The notes under the pieces are model-generated. The model saw nothing but the letters and a program-made list of their open reading frames with translations, searched no databases and was not told the origin of the DNA. Position numbers and translations under genes: made by a program. Source: Dactylosporangium aurantiacum (lineage in GTDB: Bacteria; Actinomycetota; Actinomycetes; Mycobacteriales; Micromonosporaceae). Taken from it: a stretch of DNA of 55,308 bases. Shown piece by piece: positions 1-7,431 of this stretch. Position 1 is the stretch's first letter, and every line of letters starts with the position of its first letter. The DNA is taken from NCBI RefSeq assembly GCF_000716715.1, contig NZ_JNYJ01000056.1, positions 1 to 55,308 of the forward strand, in the 5' to 3' direction.

Positions 1-15
1 GCACACTGATCATGC

Positions 16-74
16 AACAGCCCCTGGTATTGATCTTCTTCCCTCGACAAGAAGATGATCACCCAGGGGCTGTT
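16..74. terminator. Long imperfect inverted repeat (hairpin)
   Basis: A left arm at 16-40 and a right arm at 49-74 are nearly perfect reverse complements, about 25 bp each, around an 8-nt loop. The outer 12 bp (AACAGCCCCTGG and its complement) match perfectly. It lies beyond the 3' end of the minus-strand GGDEF gene. It could be a bidirectional terminator, though there is no clear T-tract, or a mobile-element end. I cannot choose between these from the sequence. Confidence 0.6.
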
Positions 75-210
75 TCCACGACCGACGGGGTCGACCACGG
101 CGACCCCAAGGTTAAAAACCAAGCTAGACCGGACAGGATCCCCACCTGGCGGAACGCGCAGCCATCACCCGGCTCGACCGCGACCGCACCGTGGCCGTCG
201 GTCGCCCGGG

Positions 211-1848
211 TCAGGGGGCGATCTGCATGGCGACGCGGCCGGCGCGGGTCTTCTTCGCGGCGTACATGGCGGCGTCCGCGCGGGCGATGAGGGCGTCGGC
301 GTCGACCGTGCCGGGGCGGCCCCAGCTGACCCCGATGCTGGCCCGCGGCAGGATCTGCACCGGGCCCGCGTCGGAGTCGAAGTGCAGGGCGGCGGTGTCG
401 GCGGCCAGGGCGGCGGCGAGGGTCTCCGCGATCCGCCGGGCCTGCGGCTGGCCGGCGACGTCGCGGCAGACGACGACGAACTCGTCGCCGCCGAAGCGGC
501 CGACCACGTCGCCGTCGCGGACGCCGGCGCGCAGCAGCGAGCCGACGTGGGTGAGCAGGCGGTCGCCGGCGGCGTGGCCGTGCCGGTCGTTGACCGCCTT
601 GAACTCGTTGAGGTCCACGAAGACGACCGCGACACCGCGGTTGGTGGCCGGGGTGGCCAGCGACCCGTCGAGGGTGGTGAGGGTGGCGGCGCGGCTGCGG
701 CAGCCGGTGAGCGCGTCGTACGTGGCCTGCCGGTGCAGCTCCTCGCGCATGCGCACGGCGTCGGTGACGTCCATGAGGCAGATGATGGCGCCGGTGATCT
801 GGCCGTCGGGGGCGGCCAGGGCACGGACCTTCGCGTCGATGCGGCGCAGGCCGGTCCCGGGGTGGCGGAAGCCGTACTCCAGATCGACGTCGGTGCCGTC
901 GCGCAGGGCGCCGTCGAGGGCGGCGGTCACCATCGGCAGGTCGCCGGGGATGACGCCGGCGGCGAGGTGGGCGTCGCCCAGGATCTCGCCCTCGGTGGTG
1001 CCGATCGTGCTGGCGACGCGCGCGTTCTGGTACACGATGCGCCGGTCGGCGTCGATCTGCACGATGCTCATCGGCAGCGCCTCGGTGAGCCGGCGCAGCA
1101 GCTGCTCGCTGGCGCGCAGCGCCTCCTCCGCGGCCATCTCGTCGGTGATGTCGAGCATCTCGCCCAGCACGTGCGGGTGCTCCGGCGCGCCGAGGAAGCT
1201 GTGGTTGGTGATCTCGAACCAGATGGCGCGGCCGTCGCGGTGCAGGTGCCGCAGCCGGACCCGGCGGGCCTCGCCGGCCGGCACGGTGAGCAGGTCCATC
1301 CAGCTGGCGATGGCCCGCTGGTGGTCGTCGGGGTGCACGAGGTCGATGGCGCGGCGGCCGACGAGCTCCTCGGCGGTCCAGCCGAGCAGCCGCGCGATGC
1401 CGGGATCGGCGTCGGTGATGACCGCCCGCTGGTCCTTGCGGACGGTCACCAGCCGCGGCCGGACCGGGTCCATGCCGAGCGCGTCGGGCTGGCCCTCCAG
1501 TCCCGTGACGCAGCAGGTGTACAGGCCGAAGCGGTGCGTCGTGTCAACGAAGTGCATCCGGGCGGTCGCGCCGGGCGCGGCCTGCGGGTGGACCACGCAG
1601 CTGGCCGCGCCCACGGCGATCGCCTGGAGCCAGGCGTCCACGACGGCGGTGTGGTCGTCGCCGACCACCAGATCGAGCGCCGAGGACGGCCCCTCCAGGG
1701 GGCGCAGCCCGGTGCGGCGCAGCTCCTCCGGCAGGGACGCGAACAGGCCCTGGGCGGTGACCGCGCTGACGAACGCGTCCGGGTGCTCCGCCAGCAGCGC
1801 GGCGAAGATCGCGTCGCGCGCGTCGATGTCCATCGTCGGTCCGGCCAT
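211..1848 (-). CDS. PAS-domain diguanylate cyclase (GGDEF)
   Basis: Predicted soluble sensor that makes cyclic di-GMP from two GTP. The 545-aa protein has an N-terminal region of unclear fold (about 15-130), a PAS domain near 141-255, a second PAS near 265-370 and a C-terminal GGDEF domain from about 375. The catalytic GGDEF motif at about 453 is intact. An RxxD inhibitory I-site (RDGD) sits five residues before it, so product feedback is likely. No EAL domain and no membrane segment are seen. The start is uncertain: ATG at 1848 (MAGPT) or 1833 (MDIDARD), neither with a strong ribosome binding site. The frame stays open upstream toward 2274, but that stretch antisense-overlaps the HxlR gene and is unlikely to be translated. 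Stand-alone gene. Confidence 0.9.
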   Translation of the reverse strand: MAGPTMDIDARDAIFAALLAEHPDAFVSAVTAQGLFASLPEELRRTGLRPLEGPSSALDLVVGDDHTAVVDAWLQAIAVGAASCVVHPQAAPGATARMHFVDTTHRFGLYTCCVTGLEGQPDALGMDPVRPRLVTVRKDQRAVITDADPGIARLLGWTAEELVGRRAIDLVHPDDHQRAIASWMDLLTVPAGEARRVRLRHLHRDGRAIWFEITNHSFLGAPEHPHVLGEMLDITDEMAAEEALRASEQLLRRLTEALPMSIVQIDADRRIVYQNARVASTIGTTEGEILGDAHLAAGVIPGDLPMVTAALDGALRDGTDVDLEYGFRHPGTGLRRIDAKVRALAAPDGQITGAIICLMDVTDAVRMREELHRQATYDALTGCRSRAATLTTLDGSLATPATNRGVAVVFVDLNEFKAVNDRHGHAAGDRLLTHVGSLLRAGVRDGDVVGRFGGDEFVVVCRDVAGQPQARRIAETLAAALAADTAALHFDSDAGPVQILPRASIGVSWGRPGTVDADALIARADAAMYAAKKTRAGRVAMQIAP

Positions 1849-1979
1849 GCCGACGTCATCGGCCGGTCGGCCCGGCGCTGAAGCCCTTCCCGGCCGGGAT
1901 CGCCGGTGCGGGGAACGTCGCGTGCCGCCCGTCACCCAGCTCGTCGCCGTGACCCGCGGCTCCCCGCCGAGAGCGGCGG

Positions 1980-2378
1980 CTACCGCGGCTGCGGCTCGTA
2001 GGCGTCGCGGGCGGCCATGATGTGCTCGATGTTGGTTTCCGCCCAGGTCTTGAGGGCGCCGAGGAGCGGCGCGAGGGAGCGGCCGAGCGGGGTCAGCTCG
2101 TAGTCCACGCGGACCGGCACCGACGCGGTGACGGTGCGCTTGACGAGGCCGTCGCGCTCCAGGGCGCGCAGCGTCTGGGTCAGCATCTTCTGGCTGGCCC
2201 CGGCGATGCGCCGGCGCAGCTCGCTGTGCCGGCGCGGGCCGTCGGCGAGCGCGTTGACCAGCAGGCCCGCCCACTTGTCGGCGATCGTGGCGAACACCTC
2301 GCGGGTCGGGCAGGCGGCCATGTAGGCGTCGTACAGGACCTTCGCCTCGGCCCGCTGCTGCTCGGCTGTCTTCGTCAT
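1980..2378 (-). CDS. HxlR-family transcriptional regulator
   Basis: A 132-aa winged-helix protein of the HxlR (DUF24) family, which often senses redox or electrophile stress. Its core runs from the CPTREVFATIADKWA segment, with a conserved Cys near the N-terminus, through a recognition region containing SELRRRIAGASQKMLTQTLR. The ATG at 2378 is chosen because GGGGGA lies a few bases upstream; a longer in-frame start at 2465 would run into the promoter. It is divergent from the quinone oxidoreductase gene at 2486, a common pairing in which the regulator represses the neighbour. The intergenic inverted repeat at 2409-2433 is the likely operator. Confidence 0.9.
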   Translation of the reverse strand: MTKTAEQQRAEAKVLYDAYMAACPTREVFATIADKWAGLLVNALADGPRRHSELRRRIAGASQKMLTQTLRALERDGLVKRTVTASVPVRVDYELTPLGRSLAPLLGALKTWAETNIEHIMAARDAYEPQPR

Positions 2379-2408
2379 GACGATCCCCCGGGTTCCTAGG
2401 GCACTTTT

Positions 2409-2433
2409 AGGTACCTGGTTTCCAACAGTACCT
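2409..2433. promoter_or_regulatory. Putative HxlR operator (AGGTAC...GTACCT)
   Basis: Inverted repeat with arms AGGTAC (2409-2414) and GTACCT (2428-2433) around a 13-nt spacer, in the space between the divergent HxlR and oxidoreductase genes. GTAC-containing dyads are typical of HxlR-family sites, so autoregulation together with control of the oxidoreductase is likely. This is inferred from position and symmetry. Confidence 0.55.
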
Positions 2434-2485
2434 TCCTCGGCCAGGCTGGTTCCCGTCAGCTCCACGGAACACGAGGGGGAACGTC

Positions 2486-3358
2486 ATGCGAGTGGTCGAG
2501 GTGCAGCGGTACGGCGGGGCCGACGCGCTGCGGGTGGCGCGGCGGCCGGCGCCGGAGCCGGCCGGCGGCCTGGTGCGGGTACGGGTCGCCGCCGCCGCGG
2601 TCAACCCGGTCGACGTGGCGACCCGCGCCGGGTACATGGCGGCGCTGGCGCCGGACCTCACCGGGCCGTTCGTGCCCGGGTGGGACTTCGCCGGGGTCAC
2701 CGACGACGGGCGGCCCGTCGCCGGGTTCGTGCCGTGGTTCGAGCAGGGCGGCCGGGTCGGCGCGTACGCGTCGGTGCTGCTGGCGGACCCGGCCTGGTTC
2801 GCGCCGGTGCCGGCGGCGGCCGACCTGGTCACGGTGTCGACCGTGCCGTTGAACGCGGTCACCGCGGCCCAGGCCCTGCGCCTGGCCGGGCTCACCGCCG
2901 GTCAGTCACTGCTCGTCACGGGGGCGAGCGGCGGCGTCGGCGGGTTCGCGGTGCAGCTCGCGGTGGTCGCCGGGCTGGACGTGACCGCGGTCGCCTCCAC
3001 CGGCGACGAGGCGTACGTGGCCGAGCTCGGCGCGAAGACGGTGCTGCCGCGCACCGCCACCCCGGTGGCGGGGTCGTTCGACGGGGTGCTCAACGCGGCG
3101 TCGGTGCCGGCGGCGATCGCCGCGGTCCGCGACGGCGGCGTGTTCGTGGCGGTGACCGACCCGTCGGCGCCGCGGCCCGAGCGGGGCGTGCGGGTCGCCA
3201 CGGTGCACGTGACCCCGGACCGGGAGCTGCTCGCCGAGCTGCTCGGTGCGGGGCTGGTCACCCGGGTCGCCGGGACCCTGCCCCTGGAGGAGGCCGCCGA
3301 GGCGCACCGCCGCCTGGAGGCCGGCGGCCTACGCGGCAAGCTCGTGCTGACTGCCTGA
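2486..3358 (+). CDS. NADPH:quinone oxidoreductase-like MDR protein
   Basis: A 290-aa medium-chain dehydrogenase/reductase of the zinc-independent quinone-oxidoreductase type. It has an N-terminal GroES-like fold (about 1-105) and a Rossmann domain with the nucleotide-binding stretch TGASGGVGGFAVQLA near 145. No zinc-ligand cysteines are seen. It is expected to reduce quinones or reactive enones with NADPH. The start is well placed, with AGGGGGAA 5 nt upstream. Its 3' end overlaps the convergent GGDEF-EAL gene by 30 nt. The HxlR neighbour suggests induction by quinone or electrophile stress. Confidence 0.9.
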   Translation: MRVVEVQRYGGADALRVARRPAPEPAGGLVRVRVAAAAVNPVDVATRAGYMAALAPDLTGPFVPGWDFAGVTDDGRPVAGFVPWFEQGGRVGAYASVLLADPAWFAPVPAAADLVTVSTVPLNAVTAAQALRLAGLTAGQSLLVTGASGGVGGFAVQLAVVAGLDVTAVASTGDEAYVAELGAKTVLPRTATPVAGSFDGVLNAASVPAAIAAVRDGGVFVAVTDPSAPRPERGVRVATVHVTPDRELLAELLGAGLVTRVAGTLPLEEAAEAHRRLEAGGLRGKLVLTA

Positions 3359-5509
3359 GAACATCGGATCCGGCGCGGGCCGGCCGAAGTGGTACCCCTG
3401 GACGTAGCGGTAGCCCAGCCGGTACAGCTCGTCGGCCTGCGCCGCGGTCTCGACACCCTCGGCGATCGCGGTCAGCTCCAGGTGGTTGCTCACGTCGATG
3501 AGCGCCCGCGCGATGACGGCCTGCCGGCCGGGGGTACCGACGTGGTCGACGAAGGACTTGTCGACCTTGAGGATGTCGACGGGCGCGGTCTGCAGCAGGC
3601 CGAGGGACGAGTGCCCGGTGCCGAAGTCGTCCAGCGCGATGCGGACCCCGAGGGCCCGCACCGCGCGCAGCGTGTCCAGGGCGGTGTCGCTGTCGAAGAC
3701 GGCCGTCTCGGTGACCTCGACGACGAGGCAGCGGGGCGGCAGGCCGGTGTCGGCGAGCACCGCGGCGACCGTCCCGGCGAAGTCCGGCTCCGACAGCTGC
3801 CGGGCCGAGGCGTTGACGCTGACCCGCTGCGGCGCCCGCGCGCCGAGCGTGTCGCGCCAGTGCGCCATCCGGGTGCACGCCTCGCGCAGGATCCACGCGC
3901 CGAGCTCGACGATGAGGCCGTTGTGCTCGGCGATGGGGATGAAGTCGGCGGGGCTGACCAGTCCGCGCTGCGGGTGCCGCCAGCGCACCAGCGCCTCCAC
4001 CGCGACCGTGTCGCCGGACGGCAGGGCGACGATCGGCTGGTACACCATGAAGAACTGCGACTCGTCGAGGCCGGTGCGCAGCTCGGCGCCCAGCTCGGCG
4101 TGCTGCGAGGCCCGGGCGTCCAGGGCCGGGTCGTAGTGCTGCTGCCGGCCGCCGGTGACCTTGGCCGCGTACATCGCGACGTCGGCGCGGCGCAGCGGCT
4201 CGAACGCGTCGGCGGTGCCGCCGCAGCCGGCGACCCCGATGCTGGCCCGCACCAGCAGCCGGTGCGGCCCGGCGACGAACGGCCGCTCCAGCGCCTCGGC
4301 GTACGCGCGCACGTCGCCGGACGGCAGCAGCAGTGCGAACTCGTCGCCGCCGAGCCGGGCCACCGTGTCGCCGGGTCGGGCCACCGAGCGCAGCCGCTCG
4401 GCGACGGCGACGAGCAGCCGGTCGCCGACGCCGTGGCCGAGCCGGTCGTTGATGGCCTTGAAGTCGTCGAGGTCGATCAGCGCGACCGCGGCCGGCGAAC
4501 CCAGCGCCGCCCGGATGCGCAGCTCCAGCTCCCGCCGGTTGGCCAGGCCGGTCAGGTCGTCGCGCATGGCCAGCTGCCGCACCTGCCGGACCAGCCCGGC
4601 CATGCGGACCCCGACGAGCAGGAACAGCACGACGGCGCAGGCACCGACGGGCAGCCAGTCGATCTCGTGGGGGCGGGTGACGCCCTGCACCAGCAGCACC
4701 CCGGGCGCCAGCAGCGACGAGCTGGCCAGCGTCAGCAGGCGGGGCCAGCCGAAGCGCAGCGCGTCCTCGCCGGCGTCGGCCGCCCGGGCCGCCCGCCGCG
4801 ACGACGGGTGCAGCGCGGCGGCGGCCCACAGCACGTACGACAGCAGCCACCCGGCGTCGAACAGCCCGCCGTCGTAGGAGGTGTACGCGGTGACCGTCGA
4901 GTACGCGACGTCGGCGCAGGTCAGCATGACGAGCGAGGCGGCCAGCAGGCGGATCCCGGTGTCGCGCACCGCGCCGGACACCAGCAGCCGGGCGAGCATG
5001 GCCAGCAGCAGCGCGTCGAACGCCGGGTACGCCAGCGCCACCATCCGCGCGCCGACCCCGACGCTGCCGTCGTCCGCGATCGGTTGCATGACGAACGTCC
5101 ACAGCATCAGGCCCGCGCCGGTCGCCACGATCGAGGCGTCCAGGACCGCGGCCCGGTTCCGCCCGGCGCGCTGCCGGACCAGCACGAACACCCCGGCGGC
5201 GAGCACCGGGTACGCGGCGAGGTACAGCCCGTCCGCCGGCGACGGGAACGGGTCCTGGTGCAGGCCGTGCACGTAGTAGCTGTAGACGGCGTCGCCGCCG
5301 GCCCACAGCAGCGTGCCGCCCGCGAACAGCCACCACGCCAGCCGGCCCCGGGCCACGGCGAGCATCACCAGCGCGGCGCCGGCGGCCAGCCCGTCGTAGA
5401 TCAGGCTGCCGGCGAGGGAACCGGTGGGCAGCGTGAAATAGCCGACGGTCGCCAGCAGGCCGGCGACCGTCCACCACATCCACACGCGCTCCCGCAGCGT
5501 TCCCCGCAT
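3329..5509 (-). CDS. Membrane GGDEF-EAL cyclic-di-GMP enzyme
   Basis: A 726-aa bifunctional-type protein: about nine hydrophobic segments (roughly residues 10-300), a GGDEF domain (about 310-460) and an EAL domain (about 470-715). The cyclase motif LGGDEF and an upstream RxxD I-site (RPGD) are intact. The EAL half keeps EALVRWRHP, the metal-binding DDFGTG loop, ILKVDKSFV and AEGVET, so phosphodiesterase activity is plausible. Which activity dominates cannot be read from sequence. The start may be ATG 5509 or ATG 5479 (MWWTVAG); the latter has GGGAG about 9 nt upstream. Its last 30 nt overlap the end of the oxidoreductase gene. Confidence 0.92.
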   Translation of the reverse strand: MRGTLRERVWMWWTVAGLLATVGYFTLPTGSLAGSLIYDGLAAGAALVMLAVARGRLAWWLFAGGTLLWAGGDAVYSYYVHGLHQDPFPSPADGLYLAAYPVLAAGVFVLVRQRAGRNRAAVLDASIVATGAGLMLWTFVMQPIADDGSVGVGARMVALAYPAFDALLLAMLARLLVSGAVRDTGIRLLAASLVMLTCADVAYSTVTAYTSYDGGLFDAGWLLSYVLWAAAALHPSSRRAARAADAGEDALRFGWPRLLTLASSSLLAPGVLLVQGVTRPHEIDWLPVGACAVVLFLLVGVRMAGLVRQVRQLAMRDDLTGLANRRELELRIRAALGSPAAVALIDLDDFKAINDRLGHGVGDRLLVAVAERLRSVARPGDTVARLGGDEFALLLPSGDVRAYAEALERPFVAGPHRLLVRASIGVAGCGGTADAFEPLRRADVAMYAAKVTGGRQQHYDPALDARASQHAELGAELRTGLDESQFFMVYQPIVALPSGDTVAVEALVRWRHPQRGLVSPADFIPIAEHNGLIVELGAWILREACTRMAHWRDTLGARAPQRVSVNASARQLSEPDFAGTVAAVLADTGLPPRCLVVEVTETAVFDSDTALDTLRAVRALGVRIALDDFGTGHSSLGLLQTAPVDILKVDKSFVDHVGTPGRQAVIARALIDVSNHLELTAIAEGVETAAQADELYRLGYRYVQGYHFGRPAPDPMFSGSQHELAA

Positions 5510-5555
5510 GCAGGCAGCATCGGCCGCCGCGGGGCCGGCATGAGGGTGCCTCAGA

Positions 5556-5876
5556 TCACGTCGTGAGCGCCCCGTCGATCTGCGCCCGCAGCTGCGCGCG
5601 CGGCCGCGCCCCGACCACCTGCGACACCAGCTCCCCGCCGCGGAACATGCTCAGCGTCGGCATCGACATCACCCCGTACGCCCGCACCGTCTCCGGGTTG
5701 GTGTCCGAGTCGATCTTCACGATCCTGGCCCGGCCCTCGTACTCGGCCGCCAGCTCGTCGAGCACCGGCGACAGCCGGTGGCACGGCGGGCACCACTCGG
5801 CCCAGAAGTCCACCAGCACCGGCAGGTCGCTGCCCAGGACCTCCTCGGCGAACGTGGCATCGGTGACGTTCAGCAT
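5556..5876 (-). CDS. trxA: Thioredoxin
   Basis: A 106-aa single-domain thioredoxin of normal family length with the classic FWAEWCPPCH context. The active site is WCPPC rather than WCGPC. The cis-Pro loop (SMPTLSMF) is present. It reduces protein disulfides in the cytoplasm. It starts at ATG 5876, two bases after the TGA of the MerR gene, whose last codons (GGAGCTGGG) supply the ribosome binding site, so the two are translationally coupled. The pairing suggests that the MerR protein senses thiol stress and controls this operon. Confidence 0.93.
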   Translation of the reverse strand: MLNVTDATFAEEVLGSDLPVLVDFWAEWCPPCHRLSPVLDELAAEYEGRARIVKIDSDTNPETVRAYGVMSMPTLSMFRGGELVSQVVGARPRAQLRAQIDGALTT

Positions 5877-5878
5877 GT

Positions 5879-6217
5879 TCAGCCCAGCTCCTTCACGATC
5901 GTGGCCCGGATCCGCCGCAGCCGCGCGATGTAGTCGTCGATCTCGGCGAGCCGGCGGGTGAGCACCTCGACCGACGCCGGGCACTCGGCGCCGGAGCTGT
6001 GCCCCTCACGGATGCACTCCACGAACGGCCGGGTGTCCTCGAGGTTGAAACCGATCTCCAGCAGGGCGCGGATCTCCCGCACCAGCCGCAGGTCCTCCTC
6101 GTCGTAGTCCCGGTACCCGTTCGCGCTCCGCCGGGCGCTGAGCAGGCCCTGCTGCTCGTAGTAGCGCAGCGCCCGCGCGCTCGTGCCGGCCTGCTCCGCC
6201 AGCTCACCGATCCGCAT
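5879..6217 (-). CDS. MerR-family regulator of thioredoxin operon
   Basis: A 112-aa MerR-type activator. The N-terminal winged helix reads MRIGELAEQAGTSARALRYYE and is followed by the second helical motif, a dimerisation helix and a short effector tail. One cysteine lies in FVECIREG and one in GAECPASV, so thiol or metal sensing is possible. ATG 6217 matches the family start; an in-frame start at 6250 would run through the operator palindrome and is rejected. It is first in a two-gene operon with thioredoxin. The perfect palindrome at 6235-6250 just upstream is its likely autoregulatory site. Confidence 0.9.
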   Translation of the reverse strand: MRIGELAEQAGTSARALRYYEQQGLLSARRSANGYRDYDEEDLRLVREIRALLEIGFNLEDTRPFVECIREGHSSGAECPASVEVLTRRLAEIDDYIARLRRIRATIVKELG

Positions 6218-6234
6218 GCGACCAACGGTAAACC

Positions 6235-6250
6235 TTGACAGTGATGTCAA
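6235..6250. promoter_or_regulatory. Putative MerR operator palindrome
   Basis: Perfect 16-bp palindrome TTGACAGTGATGTCAA (6 + 4 + 6), 18 bp upstream of the MerR start. Either arm also reads as a -35 TTGACA, which fits a promoter element overlapped by its own regulator. Confidence 0.65.
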
Positions 6251-6341
6251 CGCCAGCCCGAATCCGGCACCGTCCGCGGCCGGGACCCCGGCGCACCGGC
6301 GACTCCTCTACGATCGGCGCTCGACTCGGGGGAGAACACAC

Positions 6342-7415
6342 ATGGATGGACTGGCGCCGTCGCCGGCCGAGGTGACCGTCGTCACGGTGCTGACCGGCGC
6401 GGGTGTGCTGGCGGTGCTCGGGCTGCTCGGCACGCTCGCCGTCCTGCACCGCCGGCGCCGCCCGGCTCCGTCCGCCGCCCCGGCGGGGGCACCGTCCCGT
6501 CCCACGCGCGGGCTCGCGTTCGTCACGGTCGTCGCGTCGGTCCTGCTGTACTTCGGCGGCCGGCTCCCGTTCGTCGACACCCACCCGGGCGGCGGCTCCG
6601 CGACCCTGGTCGAGCTGCACGGCATGCGGGCACCGGTGTACTGGATGGCGTACCTCATCGGCGGCGGGCTCCTCGTCGTGCTGGTCGGCACGCTGCTCAA
6701 GTCGCCGGCCACGCTGGGCCGGGTCGTCGGTCCGCCGGCGGCGCTGACCGCGGTGCTGATGCTCCTGCTGCTGGTGGGGCTGAAGGCGAGGATCGACCGG
6801 CTCGACACGCGCCTCGCCGAGCGGCACCTGCCGGGCGTGGCGCCGACGGCCGAGGCCAGCGACGGCTCCGTCGGCGCCTACCCGCAGGCCGGCTGGGTCA
6901 TGGGGGTGCTCGGCGTGGCGCTGCTGACCCTGGTCCTCGTGCTGCTGTTCACCCGGCCGCACGACCTGGAGGTGCTCGTCGCCCTGACCGCCGGGTTCAC
7001 CATGCTCACCGCGCCGACCCTGATCGACGACGACTTCTGGGCGCTGCGCGGCGGCACCGTGCAGCGGGTGCGCTACTCGGTGTTCGACCTCGGTGGACCG
7101 GCCCTGGTGTGGCCGGCCGTCATCGTCGGCCTGGCCGCGCTCGTCGCCGCGATCCCGTTCCTGCCGAAGTGGTTGCGGGGCGTCGCCACGTTCGCCGCCG
7201 CGGCCGCGGTCGGCTGGATCGCGCTCGCCGTGGTCGCCGCGACGCACCTGCTGGACACCGGCATGACGCGGCTGCTGGAGGCCGACGGGTACACCGTCGC
7301 CGTGCGCCGCGGCGGCGCCGCCGCGTTCCTCTACCTGGTCACCCCGGCGATCCTGCTGCCGATCGTCGCGGTCCGCGCCTGGTCCGTCTCCCGCCGCCGC
7401 GCCGCCCGGCCGTGA
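6342..7415 (+). CDS. Polytopic membrane protein of unknown function
   Basis: A 357-aa protein with about eight or nine predicted transmembrane segments (near 11-35, 56-73, 101-121, 130-151, 186-206, 247-300 and 325-345) and short charged loops. A basic RRRRP cluster follows the first helix and the end is Arg-rich (SRRRAARP). I recognise no catalytic motif and no family. ATG 6342 is chosen because GGGGGAG precedes it; the frame extends upstream to 6183 but only through the MerR promoter. It ends 16 nt before the SARP-type regulator on the same strand, so the two could be cotranscribed. Confidence 0.8.
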   Translation: MDGLAPSPAEVTVVTVLTGAGVLAVLGLLGTLAVLHRRRRPAPSAAPAGAPSRPTRGLAFVTVVASVLLYFGGRLPFVDTHPGGGSATLVELHGMRAPVYWMAYLIGGGLLVVLVGTLLKSPATLGRVVGPPAALTAVLMLLLLVGLKARIDRLDTRLAERHLPGVAPTAEASDGSVGAYPQAGWVMGVLGVALLTLVLVLLFTRPHDLEVLVALTAGFTMLTAPTLIDDDFWALRGGTVQRVRYSVFDLGGPALVWPAVIVGLAALVAAIPFLPKWLRGVATFAAAAAVGWIALAVVAATHLLDTGMTRLLEADGYTVAVRRGGAAAFLYLVTPAILLPIVAVRAWSVSRRRAARP

Positions 7416-7431
7416 GCGGCAGGATCGGGGT

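Noticed and set aside
55..2020. Long plus-strand frames over the GGDEF gene
   Set aside because: They are antisense shadows of a clear PAS-GGDEF gene: low-complexity Arg/Gly/Ala composition, no domain, typical of high-GC DNA.
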